From the NCBI RefSeq assembly GCF_000379185.1, contig NZ_KB900704.1, forward strand, positions 1 through 64,000: DNA of 64,000 bases, given 5' to 3'. Within the stretch, counting starts at the first letter, position 1. Each line of letters starts with the position of its first letter. The notes beneath the pieces were generated by a model. It did no database searches. It was not told the DNA's origin and saw only the letters and a program-made list of their open reading frames with translations. Shown in pieces: positions 1-7,387 of this stretch. The translations under genes were made by a program, and so were the position numbers. Source of the DNA: Capnocytophaga cynodegmi DSM 19736. Its GTDB lineage: Bacteria > Bacteroidota > Bacteroidia > Flavobacteriales > Flavobacteriaceae.

Positions 1-74
1 ATTTCACACAAAAACTTTCAAAATAGAATTTTAAACTTTAACATTTTATTTATATTCATATTTCTTATAAAGTT

Positions 75-82
75 TACTTTTG
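75..82 (+). promoter_or_regulatory. Bacteroidota -7 box for the first barrel gene
   Basis: TACTTTTG matches the Bacteroidota -7 consensus TAnnTTTG and lies 31 bases before the start codon at 114. The first 113 bases hold nothing else that I can support. Confidence 0.55.
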
Positions 83-113
83 CATTATTAACAATTTAAT
101 TTATTTAAAAAAG

Positions 114-611
114 ATGAAAAAAATTATTTTATTATTCGGATTGTTTGTGTCTTTTATGACAACGATGTCAGCTCAGGGCTCATTGGAAGTTAATAATTTC
201 CAAATAAATGGAGGTTTTGGATTTTCAGGCTGGGGTGTTCCTGTTTACGTAGGTGTTGATTATGGTGTGGCAGATGATTTCACTGTAGGAGGCGAAATTT
301 CGTTCCGTTCTAGTTCTAAAGAAAACGTAAAATATTCAGGATTAGGGATTATGGCAAATGGCAACTATCACTTCAACAGAATACTAAGAATTCCCTCAGA
401 ATTCGACGTTTACGCTGGTGCAACTATTGGTTATTATCATTGGTCACACAATTACAAACATCCGTATTTAGAACCATATTACTCTTCTGGATTAGGATGG
501 GGATTGCAAGTAGGTGGACGCTACTTTTTTAACGATAACTTCGGGGTAAACCTTGAATTAGGAGGAGGACACGTTGTTAACGGGAAATTCGGAATCACAT
601 ACATTTTTTAA
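114..611 (+). CDS. small outer-membrane beta-barrel protein
   Basis: 165 residues. The N-terminus is a classic Sec signal (MKKIILLFGL then a hydrophobic core, ending SAQ at about residue 21). The mature part alternates aromatic and glycine residues (GFGFSGWG, GLGWGLQVGGRYFF) and ends in YIF, a terminal aromatic as in barrel proteins inserted by Bam. This resembles the OmpA-like/PorT-like 8-strand barrels common in Flavobacteriaceae, but no specific family is recognised. It has its own TAnnTTTG promoter and is followed 24 bases later by the CPBP protease gene, so the two may be co-transcribed. Ligand and role are unknown. Confidence 0.8.
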   Translation: MKKIILLFGLFVSFMTTMSAQGSLEVNNFQINGGFGFSGWGVPVYVGVDYGVADDFTVGGEISFRSSSKENVKYSGLGIMANGNYHFNRILRIPSEFDVYAGATIGYYHWSHNYKHPYLEPYYSSGLGWGLQVGGRYFFNDNFGVNLELGGGHVVNGKFGITYIF

Positions 612-635
612 CAAATTAATAAAGGTTCCAAGCTG

Positions 636-1550
636 ATGTACATTGAAAATGCATATCGTGGAAAAAGCCCAAAATGGCTGTATATAATCTGTCCTACACT
701 ATTTTTTGGTTTAACTGGACTAAGTTTTTTAGCTTTGTCGGTTGTCGACACTAGCGAACTCATCAAAATATCTATCGAAAAGAAGGGAGAATTACGTTTT
801 TTTGCAGAAAATTTGGCATCTTTCGCTTTTTTCTGTGTAGCTTTACTACTTTGGGTTCGTTACGTACACCAACAACCACTATTACATTTTCACACATCAC
901 GAAGTAAAGTAGATTGGAAACGTTTTTTCTTTTCTTTTTTTCTGTGGGGAGGTATTGTAACAGCGGTTACTTTTGGTAATTATATGGTATATCCACAAGA
1001 TTTTGAATGGAATTTTCAACTTGAACCGTTCTTGATATTGTGTGCAATTTCCATATTACTCATACCCTTTCAGGCAGGATTTGAGGAATATTTTTTTCGA
1101 GGATATTTAATGCAAAGTATAGGTATTTTCGTTAAAAATCGTTGGTTTCCTTTGTTATTTACTTCCGTAACCTTTGGATTAGTCCACGCTGCTAATCCTG
1201 AAGTATTAAAATTAGGATACTGGTTGTTAGCGTATTATATCGGAACAGGTTTTTTCCTCGGGATAATTGTTCTGATGGATGAAGGGTTGGAATTGGCATT
1301 AGGTTTTCATATTGCAAACAATCTTTTTTCTGCTATTTTAATGACGAGTAGCTGGTCTGTTTTTCAGACACCCTCACTGTTAAAAGACGTGTCAGAACCA
1401 TCACTCATAGCAACGATGCTATTTCCTTTATTGTTCTATTTTCCGTTAATGTTATTCATTTTTTCAAAAAAATATAGTTGGAACAACTGGAAAGAAAAAT
1501 TATTCGGTCGGGTATTATCTGAAAAAGAATTCTTTGAAAATCAACAATAA
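636..1550 (+). CDS. CPBP family intramembrane metalloprotease (CAAX/Abi type)
   Basis: 304 residues, strongly hydrophobic with about seven to eight membrane segments. The family's catalytic motifs are visible: the EExxxR motif (EEYFFRG, E150/E151/R155), a first histidine in LVHAAN (H184), and a second in GFHIANN (H225). These are the residues that position water or metal in Rce1-like CPBP proteases. Bacterial members cleave or mature membrane peptides, and some confer bacteriocin immunity; the substrate here cannot be told. The protein lies in the inner membrane. A strong hairpin terminator directly follows the stop, so any operon is limited to this gene and the barrel gene before it. Confidence 0.85.
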   Translation: MYIENAYRGKSPKWLYIICPTLFFGLTGLSFLALSVVDTSELIKISIEKKGELRFFAENLASFAFFCVALLLWVRYVHQQPLLHFHTSRSKVDWKRFFFSFFLWGGIVTAVTFGNYMVYPQDFEWNFQLEPFLILCAISILLIPFQAGFEEYFFRGYLMQSIGIFVKNRWFPLLFTSVTFGLVHAANPEVLKLGYWLLAYYIGTGFFLGIIVLMDEGLELALGFHIANNLFSAILMTSSWSVFQTPSLLKDVSEPSLIATMLFPLLFYFPLMLFIFSKKYSWNNWKEKLFGRVLSEKEFFENQQ

Positions 1551-1551
1551 A

Positions 1552-1580
1552 AGAGAGCTAAAAGCTCTCTTTTTCTTTTT
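1552..1580 (+). terminator. Rho-independent terminator after CPBP gene
   Basis: Perfect 8-bp stem agagagct/agctctct with a 3-base loop, followed by a T-rich tract. Confidence 0.85.
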
Positions 1581-1647
1581 TAAGATAACAATAAATATCG
1601 TATCCAATTAAAACTTTCAATTCGTACAAATATATCAAAAAAAATTG

Positions 1648-1655
1648 TAACTTTG
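1648..1655 (+). promoter_or_regulatory. -7 box of fur-purA
   Basis: TAACTTTG (TAnnTTTG) lies 23 bases upstream of the fur start codon. Confidence 0.55.
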
Positions 1656-1678
1656 TCCTTTGATAACACAAAATAGTT

Positions 1679-2155
1679 ATGACAAATACTACCCAAGAAA
1701 ATCTAGAAATTGTTAAAAAAGTTTTTACCAAATACTTGGAAGAAAACGGGCACCGAAAAACTCCTGAACGTTACGCAATCGTTCGAGAAATTTATGAAAG
1801 TGGTGAGCATTTTGATATTGAAACTCTCTACATCAAAATGAAAAATAAAAAATATCGTGTGAGCCGTGCTACACTCTATAATACTATTGAACTTTTATTG
1901 GAATGCGGCTTGGTTCGTAAACACCAGTTTGGACAAAATCAAGCACATTATGAAAAAGCGTATTTTGACCGCCAACACGACCACGTAATTCTTACCGACA
2001 CTGGTGAAATTATGGAGTTTTGCGACCCTCGTATTCAAGGAATTAAGCAAACTATAGAAGAGATTTTTGATATAAAAATTGACAATCATTCACTATATTT
2101 TTACGGGGTGAAAAACAAAAAAGAAAATACAAATAACTCAGAAACAAACAAATAG
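1679..2155 (+). CDS. fur: Fur family transcriptional regulator
   Basis: 158 residues, normal Fur length. The N-terminal winged helix includes [14 protein letters not shown] and the recognition-helix region [18 protein letters not shown]. The C-terminal dimerisation and metal-binding half carries [16 protein letters not shown]. The CxxC pair that makes the structural zinc site in many Fur proteins is absent: the region after DHVIL reads [10 protein letters not shown] with a single cysteine. Fur/PerR-type proteins repress iron or peroxide genes; which metal is sensed here is not decided by the sequence. The gene ends six bases before purA, an arrangement common in Flavobacteriaceae that implies co-transcription. 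Confidence 0.9.
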   Translation: MTNTTQENLEIVKKVFTKYLEENGHRKTPERYAIVREIYESGEHFDIETLYIKMKNKKYRVSRATLYNTIELLLECGLVRKHQFGQNQAHYEKAYFDRQHDHVILTDTGEIMEFCDPRIQGIKQTIEEIFDIKIDNHSLYFYGVKNKKENTNNSETNK

Positions 2156-2161
2156 CTAAAA

Positions 2162-3436
2162 ATGGCAGTAGATTTACTTCTCGGGCTTCAATGGGGCGAT
2201 GAGGGAAAAGGAAAAATAGTTGATGTTCTAACTCAAAAGTATGATATAATCGCTCGTTTTCAAGGAGGACCAAACGCTGGACACACTCTTGAATTTAATG
2301 GAATTAAGCACGTTTTACATACAATTCCTTCTGGAATTTTCCACGAAAGTGCAATAAATATTGTAGGAAATGGCGTTGTTATCGACCCTGTGATCTTCAA
2401 AAAGGAAATTGACGCTTTAGAGAAATTCAATATTGACCTGAAAAACAGATTATTAATATCAAGAAAAGCCCATCTGATTTTACCCACACATCGCTTATTA
2501 GATGCAGCTTCTGAAGCTTCAAAAGGAAAAGCTAAAATAGGTTCTACTTTGAAAGGAATAGGTCCTACATATATGGACAAAACAGGAAGAAATGGGCTTC
2601 GTGTAGGTGATATTGAGTTAGATGACTTTGAAACCAGGTATAAAAGTCTGAGGGACAAACACGAAGAAATGATTTCTCACTACAATATTGAAATTCAATA
2701 CAACTTATCAGAATTAGAAGCTGAATTTTTTGAGGCTATAAAAACATTAAAATCACTACAATTTATTGATAGCGAAGAGTATATATACCAAGCTATCAAA
2801 AATGATAAAAAAATACTAGCTGAAGGAGCTCAAGGCTCATTATTAGATATTGATTTTGGAACGTATCCTTTTGTAACTTCCTCAAATACAACTGCTGCTG
2901 GAGCTTGTACAGGATTAGGAGTGGCTCCGACAAAAATCGGTGAAGTTCTCGGAATTTTCAAAGCTTATACAACTCGTGTTGGAAGCGGTCCTTTCCCTAC
3001 TGAATTATTTGACGAAGATGGGGAAACAATGGGGCGTGTTGGACGAGAATTTGGTGCAACTACAGGACGAAAACGCCGTTGTGGTTGGCTTGATTTAGTT
3101 GCATTGAAGTATGCTGTTCAAATAAATGGAGTTACACAACTTATGATGATGAAGGCCGACGTACTTAGCGGTTTTGAAACTTTAAAAGTGTGTACCGCTT
3201 ATAATTACAAAGGTAAAGAAATTAGTCATTTGCCTTATAACATTGAAGAACAGAATGTAACTCCCATCTACACAGAACTTAAAGGTTGGGCTCAAGATTT
3301 AACCTCTATAAAAGATGATAGCCAGTTACCGCAAGAATTATTGGATTATATCACATTTTTGGAAAAAAAATTAGAAACTCCCATAACTTTGGTTTCTGTA
3401 GGTCCTGACCGAACGCAAACCATTATGAGAAATTAA
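2162..3436 (+). CDS. purA: adenylosuccinate synthase
   Basis: 424 residues, the usual length. Converts IMP plus aspartate and GTP into adenylosuccinate, the first committed step to AMP, in the cytosol. The N-terminal nucleotide-binding motif WGDEGKGK (residues 11-18) and GPNAGH are intact, as are TLKGIGPTYMDK, GSGPFPTE and TGRKRRCGW. The C-terminus ends in the usual SVGPDRTQTI region. It starts six bases after fur and is followed 21 bases later by panB, so fur-purA-panB look like one transcription unit that ends at the hairpin near 4293. Confidence 0.97.
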   Translation: MAVDLLLGLQWGDEGKGKIVDVLTQKYDIIARFQGGPNAGHTLEFNGIKHVLHTIPSGIFHESAINIVGNGVVIDPVIFKKEIDALEKFNIDLKNRLLISRKAHLILPTHRLLDAASEASKGKAKIGSTLKGIGPTYMDKTGRNGLRVGDIELDDFETRYKSLRDKHEEMISHYNIEIQYNLSELEAEFFEAIKTLKSLQFIDSEEYIYQAIKNDKKILAEGAQGSLLDIDFGTYPFVTSSNTTAAGACTGLGVAPTKIGEVLGIFKAYTTRVGSGPFPTELFDEDGETMGRVGREFGATTGRKRRCGWLDLVALKYAVQINGVTQLMMMKADVLSGFETLKVCTAYNYKGKEISHLPYNIEEQNVTPIYTELKGWAQDLTSIKDDSQLPQELLDYITFLEKKLETPITLVSVGPDRTQTIMRN

Positions 3437-3457
3437 AAAAATTGAAAGGATAAAAAT

Positions 3458-4279
3458 ATGTCTGTTGCAAAAAAGAAAGAATACAAACGCGTAACAACAA
3501 AGTCGTTAATTGATATGAAATCTCGTGGAGAGAAAATTTCAATGCTAACGGCTTACGATTATACATTTAGCAGAATTATAGACGGAGCAGGAATTGATGT
3601 AATTCTTGTTGGAGATTCGGCAAGTAACGTGATGGCTGGACACGAAACAACTCTTCCAATTACTTTAGACCAAATGATTTACCACGCCTCATCGGTAGTT
3701 AGAGGTGCAGGGCGTTCCTTGGTTGTAGTCGATTTACCTTTTGGTTCATATCAATCAAATCCGAAAGAAGCTTTGCGTTCGGCTATCCGAATTATGAAAG
3801 AAAGTGGTGGACACGCTGTAAAATTAGAAGGAGGAAAAGAAATAAAAGAAAGCATCAAACGCATTTTGAATGCAGGAATTCCCGTTATGGGACACTTGGG
3901 TTTAACTCCGCAGTCTATCTACAAATTTGGTTCATATACAGTACGAGCTAAAGAAGAAACCGAGGCTCAAAAGCTAAAAGAAGACGCTATTATGTTAGAG
4001 AAAATGGGATGTTTTTCTATTGTTTTAGAAAAAGTTCCTGCAACTCTGGCTGAAGAAGTAGCAAAGAGTGTCAGCATTCCAGTTATAGGAATTGGAGCAG
4101 GAAGTGGCGTTGATGGTCAAGTTCTTGTACTCCACGATATTTTAGGAATGACAAACGAATTTCACCCAAGGTTTTTGCGTCGCTACGCGAACTTGTATGA
4201 TGAAATTACATCGGCAGTTTCCCGTTATGTAGAAGATGTTAAGAACGTTGAGTTCCCTAATAAAGAGGAATCTTATTAA
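3458..4279 (+). CDS. panB: 3-methyl-2-oxobutanoate hydroxymethyltransferase
   Basis: 273 residues, full length. Transfers a one-carbon unit from 5,10-methylene-THF to 2-oxoisovalerate, the first step of pantothenate and hence CoA synthesis. Family signatures include [37 protein letters not shown], a metal-binding VVDLPFGSY, and [11 protein letters not shown]. The [17 protein letters not shown] stretch near the C-terminus is typical. It is the last gene of the fur-purA-panB unit and a terminator follows. Confidence 0.96.
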   Translation: MSVAKKKEYKRVTTKSLIDMKSRGEKISMLTAYDYTFSRIIDGAGIDVILVGDSASNVMAGHETTLPITLDQMIYHASSVVRGAGRSLVVVDLPFGSYQSNPKEALRSAIRIMKESGGHAVKLEGGKEIKESIKRILNAGIPVMGHLGLTPQSIYKFGSYTVRAKEETEAQKLKEDAIMLEKMGCFSIVLEKVPATLAEEVAKSVSIPVIGIGAGSGVDGQVLVLHDILGMTNEFHPRFLRRYANLYDEITSAVSRYVEDVKNVEFPNKEESY

Positions 4280-4292
4280 AAAGTAAAAAATC

Positions 4293-4328
4293 AGATTCAG
4301 GAATTTATTTTCTGAATCTAATTTTTTT
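4293..4328 (+). terminator. terminator after panB
   Basis: Stem agattcag/ctgaatct with an 11-base loop, then a 7-T run that ends just before the first possible DUF1275 start codon. Confidence 0.8.
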
Positions 4329-4346
4329 ATGATCAGGTTCATTATA

Positions 4347-5198
4347 ATGTTTCGGCATCAGGGAAAAAATAGAACAGCAAAGAATAATTTACAAATTGCT
4401 GTAGTGTTATCATTTGTTGCGGGTATCGTTAATGTTGTTGGTTTTTTGTTCTTAGGAAAGTTAACTACCAATGTAACAGGGCATTTTGCACTTTTCATTT
4501 ACGATGTTTCCATAATGGAATTTTGGAAAGGGACTATCTATTTTCTATATATTTTCTCATTTCTGGCAGGTTCTTTTACTTCAGGTTGGCTCATCGAAAC
4601 GGCAAATTATTACAAAAAACACAATATTTTTGTAGCACCTACATTGGTTGAGTGTTTTCTACTATTTAGTGCGATTGTTTTAAATTATTTTTTCACAGAC
4701 TTCCCAACAGATATTACTGCTTGTATATTACTTTTCGCGATGGGAGTTCAAAATTCTTTTGTGACAAAAATTTCTAACTCTGTGGTAAGAACCACGCACC
4801 TTACAGGGCTATTTACTGATTTAGGCATTGAACTTTCCCAATGGATTTACTTAAAAAAGAACAACTTAGAAGTTCTGTTAAAGAAAACTAAATCGAATAT
4901 CAAGCTACGATTATTTATTATTATTTTCTTCTTTTTAGGAGGATTAAGTGGTGGTTTTTTCTTCATTAAAATGGAAATGGCTTTAAAAACCTTGTTTATT
5001 CCTATTATTGTTTTACTTTTGGGGCTATTTTATGACGATTTCCGTTTTGTATATCTTACCAAAAAAAGAAAATATGAAAGTAAAATCCAGCGTAGAAAAT
5101 CTGCAAATACTTTACGAAGACAATCATCTGATAATCATAAACAAAAGAGCAGGAGATATCGTTCAGGGCGACAAAACAGGCGACTCCCCGCTCAGTGA
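4347..5198 (+). CDS. DUF1275 (YoaK-like) integral membrane protein
   Basis: About 283 residues from the ATG at 4347. An in-frame ATG at 4329 is less likely because it touches the panB terminator. About six membrane segments are visible. The sequence VGFLFLGKLTTNVTGHFA and GVQNSFVTKISNSVVRTTHLTGLFTDLG are hallmarks of DUF1275, a widespread family without settled function. The last 41 residues, after the final membrane helix, are extremely basic and polar (RRKS, RRQS, KSRRYRSGRQ). They are encoded by DNA that also encodes the start of the next gene in another frame. This tail is probably not an original part of the family fold. Confidence 0.8.
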   Translation: MFRHQGKNRTAKNNLQIAVVLSFVAGIVNVVGFLFLGKLTTNVTGHFALFIYDVSIMEFWKGTIYFLYIFSFLAGSFTSGWLIETANYYKKHNIFVAPTLVECFLLFSAIVLNYFFTDFPTDITACILLFAMGVQNSFVTKISNSVVRTTHLTGLFTDLGIELSQWIYLKKNNLEVLLKKTKSNIKLRLFIIIFFFLGGLSGGFFFIKMEMALKTLFIPIIVLLLGLFYDDFRFVYLTKKRKYESKIQRRKSANTLRRQSSDNHKQKSRRYRSGRQNRRLPAQ

Positions 5199-5778
5199 AA
5201 TATTAAAAACATACCTAAAACAGAGATACAACAAACCAGGAGAAGCCTTTCTGGGAGTGGTACATCGTTTGGACCGCCCGACTACAGGTATTGTAGTTTT
5301 TGCCAAAACATCGAAGGCTTTATCTCGAATGAATACATTATTTTCTGACAAACAAAATGTTGAAAAAATTTATTGGGCAATTACGGAAAACAGCCCCTCT
5401 CCTACCGAAGGCTCTTTAACACATTGGCTGACCAGAAATCAAGAAAAAAATAAATCAACAGCTCATAAAAAAGAGGTAAAAAACAGCAAAAAAGCCATTC
5501 TAAACTACAAATTACTAAAAAAATTTGACAATTACTATCTATTAGAAATTCAGTTAATTACAGGACGACATCATCAAATTAGGTCACAACTCTCTGCCAT
5601 AGGTTGCGTTATAAAAGGAGATTTAAAATATGGCGCAAAACGCTCCAATCCAGATGGAAGTATTCATCTTCACGCACGAAAATTAAGTTTTACCCACCCT
5701 GTTAAAAAAGAAAAAATTGAAATTACAGCTCCCGTTCCGAATGATAAATTATGGAACGCTTCTAATGATTTATCTTGA
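5074..5778 (+). CDS. RluA family RNA pseudouridine synthase
   Basis: 234 residues from the ATG at 5074 (MKVKSSVENLQILYEDNHL). The open frame extends upstream but that part lies inside the preceding gene and has no family similarity. Catalytic motif HRLDRPTTGIVVFAKT with the invariant aspartate is intact, followed by the LITGRHHQIRSQLS motif of the RluA group. It converts specific uridines in rRNA or tRNA to pseudouridine; the target cannot be assigned. It has no S4 domain, so it is more like the short RluA/RluC-type family. The first 125 bases overlap DUF1275. Confidence 0.9.
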   Translation: MKVKSSVENLQILYEDNHLIIINKRAGDIVQGDKTGDSPLSEILKTYLKQRYNKPGEAFLGVVHRLDRPTTGIVVFAKTSKALSRMNTLFSDKQNVEKIYWAITENSPSPTEGSLTHWLTRNQEKNKSTAHKKEVKNSKKAILNYKLLKKFDNYYLLEIQLITGRHHQIRSQLSAIGCVIKGDLKYGAKRSNPDGSIHLHARKLSFTHPVKKEKIEITAPVPNDKLWNASNDLS

Positions 5779-5805
5779 TAGTTTTGTACTAATTTTAACT
5801 TTTTT

Positions 5806-6633
5806 CTAAAAAATAGCTCCAACTCCAAAACTTATACCCGATGCTTTGCTTCCTGCCAGATTAACATACTGATACTTAACTCCTATGTTATAATTTCGGA
5901 AATAGAATTTGGGTCCGATTGAAAAATGGTAAACATCACTATTCCTGGAAGAACTATATTTCAAATCCGTGTATAAAGAAAATGGCTTGATGAAAATTTC
6001 ATTTCCTAACTCAGTTGCAAACCCAAACTGATTGATTCCGTTAGCAATATAACTTGCTCCAAGTCCCCAATGAAGAGAAACTATCGGAGTTCGTATACGG
6101 AAATATTGACCCGTTAACGTGAATATATCCAATTTACTATTTTTACTTACCAACAATTTTTCCCAAAAATGTAAATATTCAGTTTTTATAGCAAAACGAC
6201 TCCCTAACCTGATTCTTAAATTCAAGTCATTCATAAAAAATCTACCTTTTTCAGAAAAATAATAATTAGAACCTTCTAATCTCCAAAAAACATAATCGCT
6301 TGACTTTGTGTACTTATAGTCTCCCTTAGCTCCTGCATAAAACGGATAATGATTTAACGTGGCGTTATACATTCTACCTTGTTGTTCCAGAGGAGTTTCG
6401 AAAGCTACATAATATGCTAAAAACACGGTCAAATCTAACAAAATCCCCGTAAACATCTCTCTTCCAAAGGAATATGAGTCGGAGGAAGATGTATAGCTTC
6501 CGTCAGAATTTGAAGCTGCTCTACCTTGAATTGGTAATTCTTTAGATAAATTTTCTTTTGCCTCTTCTATTTTACTTTGAGCTGAAATAGAAAAAGTTAG
6601 CATTGAAAAAAGAATTATATAAACAAATTTCAT
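5806..6633 (-). CDS. secreted outer-membrane protein, probable beta-barrel
   Basis: 275 residues with a clear signal peptide (MKFVYIILFSMLTFSISAQ). The mature protein contains many short amphipathic strands with aromatic residues (YNIGVKYQYVNLAG, GISFGVGAIF) and ends in phenylalanine, consistent with an outer-membrane barrel. A Ser/Tyr-rich stretch (about residues 45-60) precedes it. No family is recognised. It is convergent with the RluA gene and has a long (285-base) upstream spacer shared with the divergent 87-residue protein gene. Confidence 0.7.
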   Translation of the reverse strand: MKFVYIILFSMLTFSISAQSKIEEAKENLSKELPIQGRAASNSDGSYTSSSDSYSFGREMFTGILLDLTVFLAYYVAFETPLEQQGRMYNATLNHYPFYAGAKGDYKYTKSSDYVFWRLEGSNYYFSEKGRFFMNDLNLRIRLGSRFAIKTEYLHFWEKLLVSKNSKLDIFTLTGQYFRIRTPIVSLHWGLGASYIANGINQFGFATELGNEIFIKPFSLYTDLKYSSSRNSDVYHFSIGPKFYFRNYNIGVKYQYVNLAGSKASGISFGVGAIF

Positions 6634-6886
6634 CGTAGCTAATTTTATTCATTGTTTAAAACGCTACAAAAATACTAAAATTACCTTATCACAGCAGAAT
6701 ATCACTTTTTTTGATTATAAAACTTTTTTACCAGAAATAATCCTGCTCAACTATGCAGAAGGTTTACTCTATCATAAAAAGCCTTTTCAATGTTTTATAA
6801 AAGTGGAAATACAGGTAAGTTATTAATAACTATAAATTTTAACACGAATACGCAATTAATATTTTGCTCTTATCTCTTTTTTATTG

Positions 6887-6894
6887 TACATTTG
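6887..6894 (+). promoter_or_regulatory. -7 box
   Basis: TACATTTG 24 bases upstream of the start codon at 6919. Confidence 0.5.
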
Positions 6895-6918
6895 TAACCG
6901 AATTAAAAAGAAATAAAT

Positions 6919-7182
6919 ATGGCAAGTATCAGAAATTTAAAAAAAGAGATTAATTACGTTTTCGGAGATATTATAGATAGCGTGTTTCATTGGGAATACA
7001 CAAACGGAAATACGGGCAAAGGTTCAGAACTTATTCAAGAAATCTTGGTTACTTATGACGATTTGATTGAAAAAATTTATCACCGAGATGTAGAGAAAAG
7101 AGGTGCTCATTTAAAACAAGTTAGAAAAGATTTTGAGCAAAAAGCAGGAACTTTTATTGGGAAGTTAAATAAGTTGGGATAA
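6919..7182 (+). CDS. small conserved alpha-helical cytosolic protein
   Basis: 87 residues, no signal peptide, no membrane segment. Charged and helical throughout (NLKKEINYVFGDIIDSV, LKQVRKDFEQKAGTF). It looks like the small uncharacterised Flavobacteriales proteins found alone near tRNA genes. It has its own TAnnTTTG promoter. Codon use is like its neighbours and the reading frame is free of internal stops. Function unknown. Confidence 0.75.
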   Translation: MASIRNLKKEINYVFGDIIDSVFHWEYTNGNTGKGSELIQEILVTYDDLIEKIYHRDVEKRGAHLKQVRKDFEQKAGTFIGKLNKLG

Positions 7183-7222
7183 TTTTTTTCATAAAAAGAT
7201 TTGCAAATTAAAAAAAAGTTAC

Positions 7223-7230
7223 TACATTTG
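7223..7230 (+). promoter_or_regulatory. promoter of tRNA-Thr
   Basis: TACATTTG at the -7 position, with TTGC at 7201-7204 at the -33 position (18-base gap). The tRNA starts 13 bases downstream. Confidence 0.65.
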
Positions 7231-7243
7231 CACCCGCAATAAC

Positions 7244-7317
7244 GCCGATATAGCTCAGTTGGCCAGAGCACGTGATTTGTAATCTCGGGGTCGTGGGTTC
7301 GAATCCCTCTATCGGCT
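7244..7317 (+). tRNA. tRNA-Thr (anticodon TGT at 7278-7280)
   Basis: 74 nt. Acceptor stem gccgata pairs with tatcggc. D-arm is normal (agctcagttggcc...gagc) and the T-loop is ttcgaat. The anticodon stem (cgtga/tctcg) and the T stem (gtggg/ccctc) each contain one U-U mismatch. CCA is not encoded. A hairpin terminator follows. Confidence 0.9.
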
Positions 7318-7325
7318 CAAGGACA

Positions 7326-7354
7326 AAGCCATCTTTATTGAGATGGCTTTTTTT
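7326..7354 (+). terminator. terminator after tRNA-Thr
   Basis: aagccatct/agatggctt stem followed by T7. An apparent upstream ATG of the tex frame at 7343 lies inside this hairpin and is not a real start. Confidence 0.8.
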
Positions 7355-7387
7355 ATTGAATTTATCTACAAATTTCATAACTTCATA

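Noticed and set aside
7343-7387. Upstream extension of tex
   Set aside because: Begins inside the tRNA-Thr terminator hairpin; family similarity starts at the ATG at 7388.
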